A stretch of 64,000 nucleotides of DNA, taken from positions 372,001 to 436,000 of the forward strand of contig JALJCO010001134.1 in assembly GCA_023101725.1 (NCBI GenBank), given 5' to 3'. Shown in pieces: positions 54,301-64,000 of the stretch; position 1 is the first letter of the stretch; each line of letters opens with the position of its first letter. A program made the translations under genes and the position numbers. Source of the stretch: Atherinomorus stipes. Lineage: Eukaryota; Chordata; Actinopteri; Atheriniformes; Atherinidae. The notes below the pieces were generated by a model that was not told the DNA's origin, did no database searches, and saw only the letters and a list, made by a program, of their open reading frames with translations.

Positions 54301-57300
54301 TTTTAGCTTCAGAGCCCCATCATACTTTTTTTTACTTATTTAATGTTTTGTGTTTTTAATATTTCTTTTAAAACCACAATTCAAAATATAGTCATGATTT
54401 TTATAGAATTTTTACTTTTGCTTTTGTCAATTTCAACTTATTTGCTTCAGCTGATTTTTTCCCTTCTTTAAGTGGAGGGTAGGATATTTTGAGGACGACT
54501 ATACATGTATTTAAACAGGCTATTAAAGTTTTTATAGGTTTCACACACACACACACAAAAAATGGTTTTGTATACCTTAAGAAAATAAATAAACACCACA
54601 CCATGCTTCAAAAAGTGAAATCATGTTTGCTTTAACATTTCTGTTGGCTCAAACCAGATCTACCTCTCATCAACAAGGCATTTATATCCACAAACTACAC
54701 TGATGGTAATTTCTGATTGATTCTTATTTTATTTTCTTAAAATTTCATTTAACATTTAAAATAGTTTGCAGCTTTTTCTGCAAGCACTAAAGCAAAACTA
54801 TGTATACCTAAGAAAAGGGCAACACATCTATTTCTCTCTGCATGGTTACACTTTTCTGTCTAAACGGGCTTTGAAACTACACCAAAAACAGTTCGTATGT
54901 CAGAAAACAACCAAATAAACACAAAACCATCTAATAAAACATGATTAATATTGTGAGATTGTGTTGATTTTAGGGATGCACGATATAATCGAGCCCCTCT
55001 GGTATCGGCCTATATCGGCCTTAAAACTGAGAATCGGACATCGGCCCCCCTACCGATATTTAACCGATCAGCCCGCTGTTTCTAAAGTCTAAAAAAAAAA
55101 AAAAAGAGAGAGAAAACTTCTTCTTCAAAAACTTCTTTTTTTACAGACTTTAAAATTTCTAAAGACTAGGGGTGGGAAAAATCATATCACAATATTTTCA
55201 TATGCTGATATCATACTGACATTTAAAAATGCAGTATCGATCTATTTTACTAATGAAATCTTGCATTATTTTATTGTTCCGTCACAAAATCTCATGAGAA
55301 TTCACGAAAATTTAGCAATATTTTCAAATCCTGATATCCTATTGACATTTAAAAACGCGGTATCGATCTATTTTGCTGACGAAATCTCTCGATATTTCAC
55401 TGTTCTGTTAAAAATATCCTGAGAATTCATGAAATATTGTTTTGTAATACAACGATAAAATTTAGCGAGATTTTGTAAGGAAAATAGATATCTCAATACC
55501 GCGTTTTTGAATATTGATTTTATGTTGGCGTATGAAAATATTGCGATATTTCAGTGTATCTATATCTTTTCCCACCCCTTTTTTTTCAAAGTGTTGGAAA
55601 CCTATAACAAATCTGCTATTTGAAATGACTGTTTAGTTTTTTTCAGCTTTAATATCGGTATTGATATCGGTTACCGGCCACATGAGTTTTAAAATATTGG
55701 CATATTGGATATCGGCCAAAATTCCAATATTGTGCATCCCTATTTGTGGTGGCAGTTTTGTGGTAAAATGTTATTTTTTTATCTCTGAAACGATGTGTTC
55801 TCTGAAAAGTAATTTAGATACGGTATTTTCATGTTCTCTAAAACAGTTTAGCGTCTGCAGTTGTGCTTTCTAACATGTTTTTGAAACGTTGACATCTTGT
55901 GTATTTCATTGCCTCTGTTGACTCTCCAGCGTGCAGAGTGACTGCAGGAGTGTAGCTGTCAACACAAGTATCGCACTTGCAGGCTCCATATTTGTGCAGA
56001 GCCAGCGCATCCTTGCAGGCTGGTAACAAATAGTCTGAGGCTGGCAGTGCATCGGTTACACAACTGTGTGTGAGGACTGGCACTGCGTCAGACTATGAAA
56101 CATTCGTACCACCAGAAAATAAAGACTGAAGCAGCTGCCTGTTGACAAAAACTTATGCAGCAGCTTATAAATGGTCTGGATGGGAAAGCATAACATGTAC
56201 GAGTGAACAGCCACACAGAAACATGCACACACACACACACAATACACAACAACAGTGGGGGGCTTGTTTCTTCCCACACAATCACGGCATTTTTCTCTTG
56301 CAGGGTTTGAACCGCACACACAACCCTCTCTCATTGTGATGCACACAAGCAGCAGTCACACTCAAACACACACAACATAAAATCTGTCCACATGTTTGCA
56401 TATTTCTGCCACGTAACCAATGAGCTAGATTTGTGTCTCTGAGCTCTCAAACACACCATTGTACTGCAGCTCCTCCAGCTCAGTGTCAACACACACACAC
56501 ACACACACACGCATACATTACATCCTTACCACTGGCTCTGCGAGGTGAAGTCAGCGATGCTGGTTTGGTCGGGACACCGGGACGCATACTTCCTCCTTTC
56601 ACTGAAATTACAACAAAAATCATCAGAAATCATCTCTGGATGGTTCATATTGGTGTTATAACAACAGATTAATAACGCTGATAGGAAACCGCTGAATATC
56701 TTCAGACTGCTGGAGAAACAAAGCCATCTGGACTTTGCATTAGATAGAAAACAATCAACTAAAACAATAATTAGCAGATCTTGACAACTGCAAACATTTA
56801 GCTCTGATAAGATAAATAAATCATCAATGCTTTTTATTTTATTATGGTTCATATTTACACAAAAGGTGTTTTAAGCTGTTTTAGTTGTTTTTTGTGACAA
56901 AGACAAAATCAAACTACTAAATCCAAAACAAATTTGTATAGTTACTGTTTGTACTTCAGGCGACACAGGAAATGTAACTAATTATTCACAGTAGGAATGC
57001 ACAATATTGGAAATGTGGCCGATATCCGATATGCCGACATTTTAAAACTCATGTGGCCGATAACCGTATCGATACAGATATTAAAGCTGATATTAAAATT
57101 GCAGTTTTGTTATTCGTTTCCGACACTTTGAAAAACAGGGGTAGGAAAAATATCAATACACTGAAATAGTGTGATATTTTCATATGCCAAAATTAAAATC
57201 GATATTTGAAAATGTGGTATTGACCTATTTAACTTACAAAATCTTGCGAGATTTCATCGTTCTGTTACAAAATCTCAAAATATTTCATGAATTCTCGCAA

Positions 57301-58173
57301 GATTTCGTAGCAGAAAGATAAAATATTGCAAGATTTCATTTGCAAAGTAGATTGATACCGCATTTTTAAATGTTAATATGATAGCAGCATATGAGAAATT
57401 GCAAAGTTTTTGTGATTTCTCGCGAGATTTCGTGACAGAATGCTGAAATATTAAAGTAATATATCAGCATATGAAAATATCATATTTCAGTGTATTGACT
57501 CCACCTTCAGTCTTTAGAAGTTTTAAAGTCTGTAAAAATAGTTTTTGAAGAAGGTTTTTTTTTTTTTAAAGACTTTAGAAACAGCGGGTTGATCGGTTAA
57601 AAATCGTGGGGTGGCCGATGTCCGATCTCAGTTATAAGGCCGATACCGACAGGGGGGCGATTATATCGTGCATCCCTAATAAACAGATAAAGATATTTTA
57701 TTTTACAAGAGCGAAGGTCCTGATAATCAGGAGAACTTATGTATCTAGTCTAACATTGCATATATACATATATACTTGATGAGCTCTTGTTAAGAAAAAA
57801 AAAAAAAAGGTTGGCAAAATGCCCCCTGATGATTTACAATTTAATTGCTGTTTGACCAATACAGATTTTTTAGGCTGATAGTGATACAGATATTTTCTGT
57901 AGCCTAGCCGATACAAACTGCTGATATTTGGGGCCGTTACTGTATTTGAGATTTGACCCCAAAATATTTATAATGCAGGACACAATTTACAACTAATTCT
58001 GGAAACTCTTAAGATAAAAAAAAAAGAAACAAGCACTTCAAATAAGTATATAAAAGAGAAACAGTGTACTTGTAAACAAATACTTAATAGAAACATTAAA
58101 CTTGTAATGAATAAAAAAAAGAAAAAAAGAAAAATAAAAAAAAAAAAAAAAATATATATATATGTATACTGTA

Positions 58174-58246
<73 letters not shown>

Positions 58247-58716
58247 ATCAGGGGTCGCATTAACCAAATATTTTCCGTCATTGACCGTTTTTTTTAAACG
58301 GTGACAGAAAAATCTGAAGGCTGTCAGTCATTTTGACAGATTGCAATTTACACTCCTGACCACTAGATGGCGAGTTATCATATTGTCTCTCTTGATGCAT
58401 GGCCTGTTGGTTTCACTCGGAAAAATGTCATGGCAGCTGAGTGTCCGAAGCTTCTTCAAAAAGCCCAATAATGACGATAGTGTTGACAAAAGAGGTGAAA
58501 AAAAAGAAGACTGATGCAGTGGAAGATGAGGGACAAAAAAGTAATCAGTCTTCAGCACCAACTGAGCAACCAAGCATTTAATGGAAAAATGCTACCGAAT
58601 ATGTCATTATTATGTGTATATATTTTAATTAAAGTGACTGGTAAGAAATAGATTATGACTGGATTTTTATGACCCTGTCAGTCAAAATGACGGACAACGA
58701 AAAAGTCTAGCGCAAC

Positions 58717-58759
<43 letters not shown>

Positions 58760-61700
58760 AACTGCTGCCTGTATAGATGCCTTGTATGTGCAGCACTTTG
58801 GAGACATGCTCTGACTAAAATGTGCTTTATAAATTAAGTGGACTGGATTGTCTATAAACTATGCTGAAAGGGGGTTTCGGCCAACACACCTGTCGTATTG
58901 GCAGATGCTGATACCAGCATAAAACGCAAATATCGGCCAGCCGATGTAGCAGTCTATCCTTAATTCAAAACCACAATTACTGAACCTTAAAGGGGAACTT
59001 CTTTTTTTTTTTTCCAATCTGGACCTATTTTTTGCATGAAATATGTTCATTTACTCACCCAGACAGTTTTGGTGCAACTTGAATTCCTTCGGAAGATATT
59101 TAGATCCACTCCAGATCAGCGTATGCGCGATATAATGGCAGTGATGGGGCAACCGCGTCCAGCTTCTAAATAAGGCATTATCTGCCACAAACTCCTTCAT
59201 TTCACCAATGTTTCGTTACGAAACATTAGTTGGAACCCCCTATGAGCTCGAAGCGGCTTTTTCATGGTAATTTGTCCTTATTTACAGACATTTTCTTGTT
59301 ATTGTGTTGCATAATAGTGACGTCATCAAAGCCGGCGCTGTAAAAAGTTTGTAAATAAAGGACAAATCACCATGAAAAAGCTGCTTCGAGCTCACAGGGA
59401 GGGTCCGACTCATGTTTCGTAACAAAACATTGGTGAAATGAAATGAAATGAAAAATACTTTATTCATCCCAGAAGGGAAATTCAGTATTGTAAAATCTCA
59501 CTCTGAAGGAGTGCGCTTTTACAAATGAAGGAGTTTGTGGCAGATAATGCCTTATTTAGAAGCTGGACGCGGTTGCCCCATCACTGCCATTATATCGCAC
59601 ATACGCTGATCTGGAGTGGATCTAAATATCTCCCGAAGGAATTCAAGTTGCACCAAAACTGTCTGGGTGAGTAAATGAACATATTTCATGCTAGAAAATA
59701 TGTCCAGATTGAGAAAAACCGAAGTTCCCTTTTAAGGATGCCTCAACATTACCACCTTCCATTAAAGATTGTGCCTACACCATATCTGCAGATCAGAGCA
59801 GTTTCTGCACAGGATGACACCAGTTATACGACGTCCGTGCGTTACTTTGTTTCTGTTCTGAGTTTTAGAAGAGGCATGTTAGAGTAGGAAAATATAACAA
59901 AGGAAGAGTTAATACCTTAAAAAAATGGATAGAGTCATCTTTTTTAGATTTCTTTGGTTGTAGAAACATAACCAAAGTGTTTTTACAGTGGAGGACAGCT
60001 TGTCAGCCTGTATAAAAAGTCTCCTAAAGAGCTACAAGGAAAGTGGTAAGTAAATCCAGAATGTTTCAGCCGCTGCAGGATGACCTCCAGCTTTGTGACA
60101 AGTAAAGGTAAATGTTCTGTATCTGGGTTAAAGTATCTAAATTAGTTATTCCACTGAAAGGCTAGTCTATATCTCTGTGCTTTTTGCTTTTCCATCCACA
60201 TGACAGCAAGCTACAAGATATGATAAAAAAGACTTGACACCAGTTGGTCAAAAGAAGCCTTAACTGGTACCAGTCAGAGGAAAGAGGAAGAGTTGCTTCC
60301 TCGACTGACTTGAGTCTGTCTTCATGTCTCCTTCCAGCGTGAGACGTTTGTTGGCTGTTTAGTCTGTGGTGACAATGAATCTCTGTTCAGCAGTCAGTGA
60401 GGAGGAATCAGAGCCGCTGATGTCACCGTAAATCCCGGAGAGGCTTCGGGGTAAACAGCAGAGAACTTCAGCTTAAAACCAGGACAGATTTTATCTCCGG
60501 TGATGCCTCAGAGCACGCCAGACAGTTTACCTCGCCCTGATCTTTATACAACACAGAGAAGGAACCAGCGGGGGAGGTGATAACAGACATTCCTGATTTA
60601 GTCACACCTCTGAAACAACAGCAGACTATTTAACATCAAACACCAAGATGCTACCATGCTGCCTCTGTCTGATCAGTGCGACCGGCAACATGAAAAGGTT
60701 TTATTAGCAGCCACAGAATCTGATGCAAAGACCAATTAGTTTCGAATGATATGGAAAAAGAAATTATGATATCGATCCGTCTTAATCTTTGATGCTGTCA
60801 TTGTAGTGTATCCAGGAAATTTCTTTAATGGAGTGGAGATCATTAACTTCATTCAGAAAGTTAAACAGAGCTGATATCTGGAAGTGTGTAAATTGACCTG
60901 ACAGCCACATTCAGATTATCTGCTAGATAAGCAGTGTAAGCAGGAAGCAGCACGCCTTCCTCATGTCAATGTTTGTGGACTGACCACACTTCTGCACACG
61001 TGTGCAAACAGAGAGGCTGCATGTACTTGCCCATGTTTTCAAGAGCAGAATTAAAAAGCTCAGTCAACCATTGCCGATATTTCACATTAACAGGAAATTT
61101 GGATACAATTACAAAATGTTACAGCACACAAACTTCCCTGCTTCTGCAGCATCCACATAGTCAATTTAAACAAAAAAATAAAAATGTCCAACAGTTTTTA
61201 CAGACTAAGATGACTGGCTGATTCCTCATCTGTTTGTCATCATAAATTTAGGACTGCAGTAACTTAAATAATAAAATTCAGCTTAAAGCGCCCAGTAGTG
61301 AGGTTGTTTATTAACCTGACACAAGTCAGGAACAACCTGAGCATACACTGATTTTTGTAAAATTTAACCATATGTCGCTAAAAATGGTAATAAAATGCAA
61401 CTCAACGAGCCATGACATGAAGGCTATGTTGCAGACTGCTGTCATAATCAGCTGCTCTAGATCCCAAGAGCTAAGATCCAAATCTCCTACACCAGACACA
61501 CCCTGGGATCGTGTGGAAATGAGAAATGTTGAACCAGAACAAGAACCAAGTCAAAAACCCAAAAACAGTTACAGACCTGAAGAGAGGTACTTTCAAATCT
61601 TTCTACAGGTCATGTGAGCGCAGTTTGTGGTAGTTTGCTAAGCTGCACAAAAGTGGCGTAGTATTTTTAGATGACTAAACCATTTATAACTGGTGTGCAT

Positions 61701-63618
61701 GATCATAATAAATAGTCATAAAACTGCACCTGATTCAGACGTGGCCGAGTTCAAACTCATACTTTAAGGATCGGGTGGACACTGAAGATTTCTAATCCCA
61801 TTATGATGCATTCCTGTAGTATTTTTTTTTTTTTTAGCTTCAAACATAAGATCTTTTCTCCTTTGTGACATCAGCAGCTCTGAGCAGCTGAGACAGACGC
61901 CATGCAGGACTGCTGTTTTAACTGGAAGGATTATTAGGAAACTAACTTTTATTCTAATCACCTCCTATGTTGCCACTGAAAACAGATATTAACCATTTAT
62001 AGTGTCTACTTGTAATTTACAGATTACATTGATGGGAAGAGTAGTTCCTCTAACTCACATTCCCATCTGATGAGGAGAAAATAAATGTTTTTATGTAATT
62101 TCCCAGAACTGCCTGCAGGGGTCAGTATGGAGTAGGTGCTCCAGGATGAGACTCACCAGTCTGGGTTGTCGTGTTCTGGGTCGGCTCACTTCCAGTCTGA
62201 GTTTTAGCTTGTGCTCCACTTCCAACCTCCACATGGGTCTTGTCCTGGTGTGGAGCTCCCACACTGGCTCTGGGGGCAACTGGAGGTCTGGGCGGAGGTC
62301 TCGGGTTTGGTGGGGAGGGGTTGCCGCTGAGCGAGGGGGAGAATTTGGGCGGAGGTGGCCTCGGAGCGGGGACGGGGACGGGGGCAGGGGTATTTGATGA
62401 CAGGGCTTCTGTAACAGATTGCGGTTTTGGCATCAGCGAGGGGTTTTCAGTGGTTCTGCAAGGCTGGACTTCTAAACTGGGAGCAGTTTTTGTGGTAGAG
62501 GACTCTGATGGCTCTGAAACAGCCTGAAGTTTGGAGTTTAACTCTGCAGACGAGGTCGGGGCCGTTTCAGCTGGACTCGGCTCTGCTGGGGCTGTAGTTA
62601 AACCACCATCTTCCCAGAATACTTTGCTTGATGGTTTGGGACCAGAGGAGAAGTTCTTGGGCTTTGGAGCAATAACAGGAGGCCCAGATTTGGCTGGTTG
62701 CCCTTGGAGACGAGGGCGTGGTCGAGGTTCTGGTCTCTGTGGAGCAGTGAACCCTTCACTGGTTCCAGTTTGTCTGTTAGCATCTCCACAGCTCCCATCA
62801 GCCACCTGCTGTTCGAAAGCCTGTATCCTCGCTCTCAGAGTCGCCATGTCCTCCTCGTCCTCGCTCTCTGATTGGCTGGGCTCGCTGTTGTCGCTGCGGT
62901 GGTCAGGGAACCCCCAGTCGTCTGAGCTAAAGGCCTCCAGCAGCTCCTGAAGATACTTTCCTGGACTCGTCTCCTGGTCGGTGCCGGCGTTTTCCGCGCG
63001 CTTGGCGAGCGTGGCCAAACCGTCCTCCCGCAGTTTCACCAAAGTCTGAACTTTGACGGCGTTGCTGACCGGATGGAGAGCGAGCTTCGACCGAGGGCGT
63101 GGCGTAGGACGCTCCGACAGGACTGGGGGAGAGGTGGTGGGAGGAGGCGCTGCATTAGCAGAAGAACACCGATCCCATTGGTCAGTTTGAGCCCTGCAGG
63201 CCGGGGTCAGAGGTGAGCACAGCTCAGTGAGGAGGTCACAGCATGGCGGGTCTGTGGAGGCGTGTGCAACGTCTGGGCCAATGGATGCGAGCGCTGACTG
63301 GCAGGAGGTGGTGACGACGTCCTCAGCGTTAGAGGGTTTTGGAGGGTACGGAAAAGGCGGTCGGGGGGGTCTCACTGGTCTCCTCACTGCACAGAAGGAA
63401 CTTTAATGAAATATTCACATAAAATAACATAAAAACCAACAAAAACTAATTCAATCTGCCTCACCGTGAGATTCCTGAGGATCGGGGGAAGGTCCTGGGT
63501 CGGTCTGCGTCGCGATGGTTATAGAGGAAACTGGATGTGAGGAGGATGATGAGGAAGGAGGGAGGAGGACCTGCTCCTGTGTCTTCTCTCTAATCACCTC
63601 CTCATAGGAAGGAGGAGG
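47060..63618 (-). CDS. sh3d19: sh3d19 (SH3 domain-containing protein 19), 3' exons, 5' end outside window
   Basis: Twelve exons join in frame with GT-AG sites: 63465-63618, 62157-63386, 56530-56601, 53456-53690, 51680-51950, 51362-51598, 50678-50736, 50336-50586, 48656-48687, 48375-48552, 47711-47805, 47060-47167. Together they are 2922 nt, or 973 residues plus stop. The product opens at PPPSYEEVI (a PPSY WW-binding motif), has a long proline-rich region, the family-typical KPGHPLY..YM motif, then three SH3 domains. These align with the last three of the five SH3 domains of mammalian SH3D19 (Eve-1), an adaptor that binds ADAM-family sheddases through its SH3 domains. The first two SH3 domains were not found. 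More 5' exons must lie beyond position 64000. It could be a teleost paralogue with a reduced SH3 set. Confidence 0.85.
47247..47525. mobile_element. MITE, 'CGCGAGA' family D, in the last sh3d19 intron
   Basis: Starts TAGGGCTGGGGAAAAAAATC, followed by GATACACTGAAATATCGCAA, and ends with the inverse TATCGCAATATTTCAGT. Contains exact TCTCGCGAGA at 47405-47414 and 47436-47445 and near-matches. Relatives are at 52470-53257 and nested at 55167-55580 and 57138-57505. Confidence 0.6.
47834..48323. mobile_element. hAT MITE with perfect 8-bp target-site duplication
   Basis: Ends CAGGGGTCGGCAAAC and GCTGCAGACCCCTG, with GTTTAGAT directly duplicated outside (47826-47833 and 48324-48331). The 8-bp duplication and CAGGGG ends are diagnostic of the hAT superfamily. 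No transposase. Lies in an sh3d19 intron. Confidence 0.85.
48375..48552 (-). CDS. sh3d19: sh3d19 exon with SH3 domain (fourth-domain equivalent)
   Basis: Reads [18 protein letters not shown], then [20 protein letters not shown]. The acceptor is a NAGNAG (TCAGCAG), so the first Gln may be optional. Donor GTACGT. Confidence 0.85.
48953..50145 (-). mobile_element. Tc1-like transposon with degenerate transposase
   Basis: TA-flanked ends (CACTTTATTGCCATAAGTATT and AATACTTTTGGCAATAAAGTG). On the minus strand, a helix-turn-helix part (49632-49814: [24 protein letters not shown]) and a DDE-domain part (49158-49445: [11 protein letters not shown], then [19 protein letters not shown]) are in different frames with stops and deletions. 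Nearly full length but inactive; a passenger in the sh3d19 intron between 48688 and 50335. Confidence 0.85.
50336..50586 (-). CDS. sh3d19: sh3d19 exon with SH3 domain (third-domain equivalent)
   Basis: Reads [18 protein letters not shown], then QEWGRGQI and GIFPLSF: the ALYDY-like strand, RT-loop acids, the conserved W and the FP of the SH3 binding groove. An acidic serine-rich linker follows. Confidence 0.85.
51239..51312. repeat. TA microsatellite
   Basis: About 37 TA units in the sh3d19 intron just downstream of the 51362-51598 exon donor. Confidence 0.9.
51362..51598 (-). CDS. sh3d19: sh3d19 exon replacing the first SH3 region
   Basis: 79 codons, phase 0 at both ends. It begins [15 protein letters not shown] just after the [11 protein letters not shown] exon, where mammalian SH3D19 has its first SH3 domain, but only a possible beta-strand remnant (EVLIVL) remains. 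It contains an exact 30-bp tandem duplication (51394-51423 and 51424-51453) encoding [10 protein letters not shown] twice. The donor (CAG/GTTCTG) is weak. Confidence 0.65.
52470..53257. mobile_element. MITE, family D, in sh3d19 intron
   Basis: The left part (52480-52560) has GATACGTATCACCATACGA-type words. The right part contains exact TCTCGCGAGA (53140-53149), GTAAAATAGATCAAAACTGC and TATCGTGATATTTCAGTG, and ends TTGTCCCACCCCTA, as in the other family D copies. The middle (52600-53130) is unassigned. Confidence 0.5.
53700..54970. other. sh3d19 intron, mostly unassigned
   Basis: AT-rich. About 54060-54500 shows a decayed Tc1/mariner-like element similar to 25984-26504. A CA run is near 54543. 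Confidence 0.3.
54973..55742. mobile_element. Nested composite MITE (family A with family D inside)
   Basis: Outer element: AGGGATGCACGATATAATCG at the left and CAATATTGTGCATCCCT at the right. Inner element 55167-55580: GGGGTGGGAAAA at the left and TTTTCCCACCCC at the right. The reverse complement of the whole arrangement is at 56994-57680. Confidence 0.7.
55745..56525. other. sh3d19 intron, unassigned, with CA microsatellites
   Basis: CA runs at about 56225-56241 and 56486-56511. No coding sequence recognised. Confidence 0.35.
56994..57680. mobile_element. Nested composite MITE, inverted copy of 54973-55742
   Basis: Starts GGAATGCACAATATTGG and ends ATTATATCGTGCATCCCTA. The family D insert begins GGGGTAGGAAAAATATC near 57140 and includes exact TCTCGCGAGA at 57418-57427. 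It sits in the same relative position as in the other copy. Confidence 0.7.
57855..58963. mobile_element. Family B MITE interrupted by TA microsatellite and hAT element
   Basis: The left half (57855-58110) has TGACCAATACAGA and GATATTTGGGGCCGTTACTG. The right half (about 58860-58963) has GGGTTTCGGCCAACACACC and CGATGTAGCAGTCTATCC. Between them lie TA repeats (58150-58248 and 58722-58755) and the 58249-58721 hAT element. Confidence 0.6.
58249..58721 (+). mobile_element. hAT deletion derivative keeping the transposase start
   Basis: Ends CAGGGGTCGCATTAACC and CTAGCGCAACCTCTG, flanked by TGTATAT on both sides (ambiguous because it lies in a TA microsatellite). From about 58426 a frame [17 protein letters not shown], rich in charged residues afterwards, looks like the N-terminus of a hAT transposase. 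A run of eight A near 58498 puts it out of frame and it soon stops. The rest of the transposase is deleted. Confidence 0.65.
58991..59731. mobile_element. TTAA-flanked fold-back element in sh3d19 intron
   Basis: TTAA at 58987-58990 and 59732-59735. Ends AGGGGAACTTC and GAAGTTCCCTT. Arms of ~270 bp are near-perfect inverted copies (for example GAATTCCTTCGGAAGATATT against ATCTCCCGAAGGAATTC). A ~90-bp retroposon tail is inserted in the right arm at 59438-59520. Confidence 0.75.
59438..59520 (+). mobile_element. Retroposon tail inserted in fold-back arm
   Basis: Contains AAAATACTTTATTCATCCCA and GAAGGGAAATTC, the inverse of 39250-39310. Interrupts one arm relative to the other (the left arm is continuous at 59200). 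Confidence 0.5.
59740..62156. other. sh3d19 intron, no feature recognised
   Basis: No coding sequence or clear repeat was identified in this 2.4-kb stretch. Confidence 0.35.
62157..63386 (-). CDS. sh3d19: sh3d19 large proline-rich exon
   Basis: About 410 residues, very rich in Pro, Ser and Thr. It carries SH3-ligand-type runs ([37 protein letters not shown]) and an acidic SESEDEEDM patch. Flanked by an acceptor TGTGCAG at 63387-63393 and the donor GTGAGT just below 62157. Enters with a split codon and leaves in phase 1. Confidence 0.85.
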
Positions 63619-63699
63619 CTGGAGGAGAGCAAAACAGCGATTAAATAAAAGAAATTAAACATTTAAACTTCCAGCTACCTCATCAGCCATCTACAACTA

Positions 63700-64000
63700 T
63701 GGATAAACGATACATCGGCCAGACAATATTTTAAGCCGATATTTGCGTTTTTGCTGGCATCAGCATTGGCCGATACATCAGGTGTGTTGGCCAATAACCC
63801 CACACGGCATAATTTACTGACTTATGTTTCTATTTGCCATTTTTTATATATATATATATCTTTTTTATATATTTATTTGAGGTGCTTTGTTCTTTTTTAT
63901 ATTAAAAGAGTTGTAAAATTACTTTTCACTGTATCCTTCATGATATTAATTTGGGAGTCAAATGCAGTATCAGTCCCAAATATCGGCAGGTTGTATCGGC
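63700..64000. mobile_element. Family B MITE running off the right edge
   Basis: Contains GATACATCGGCC, GCCGATATTTGCG, TTGGGAGTCAAATGCAGTAT and CAAATATCGGCAGG, the reverse complement of words in the 19285 copy. Truncated by the window end. Confidence 0.55.

Overview
This is vertebrate, almost certainly teleost fish, nuclear DNA. It carries intron-split genes, dense fish-type transposon remnants, and a tandem expansion of intronless RING/B-box/coiled-coil/PRY-SPRY (TRIM) genes of the finTRIM / TRIM16-TRIM25-like type. Everything below comes from reading the sequence; no database search was run.

Layout. 1-9.7 kb is gene-poor and repeat-rich. It includes the 5' part of a hAT-type transposase gene (5.88-6.91 kb, minus strand), cut off by an oddly G+T-rich block (5.25-5.88 kb). 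9.9-44.4 kb holds six TRIM loci: five on the plus strand (starts 9930, 17371, 22719, 27023, 34923) and one inverted (42679-44346). The second locus is broken: B-box 2 is lost and there is a one-base frameshift in SPRY. The fourth and fifth loci sit inside a tandem segmental duplication (about 26.54-32.91 kb and 34.44-39.72 kb). Later insertions changed the copies, notably a tRNA-derived SINE with intact target-site duplications in copy 1 and a 425-bp polypurine tract in copy 2.

47.06-63.62 kb holds twelve 3' exons of sh3d19 on the minus strand; its 5' end lies beyond the right edge. It encodes a PPSY motif, a long proline-rich region and three SH3 domains. The first two SH3 domains of the five-SH3 mammalian protein were not found. 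The introns contain a Tc1-like element, two hAT elements, a TTAA-flanked fold-back element and an inverted pair of nested MITE composites.

How the genes relate. All six TRIM loci share nearly identical RING/B-box/coiled-coil sequence and a nearly identical last ~60 residues, but differ strongly in a ~100-residue block inside PRY-SPRY, the presumed ligand-binding face. Gene 6 joins segments typical of different neighbours. This fits an innate-immune E3 ligase array evolving by duplication, gene conversion and local diversification. A further signal is a MITE family that carries exact copies of the palindrome TCTCGCGAGA, the known CGCG-box promoter motif, in and downstream of sh3d19.
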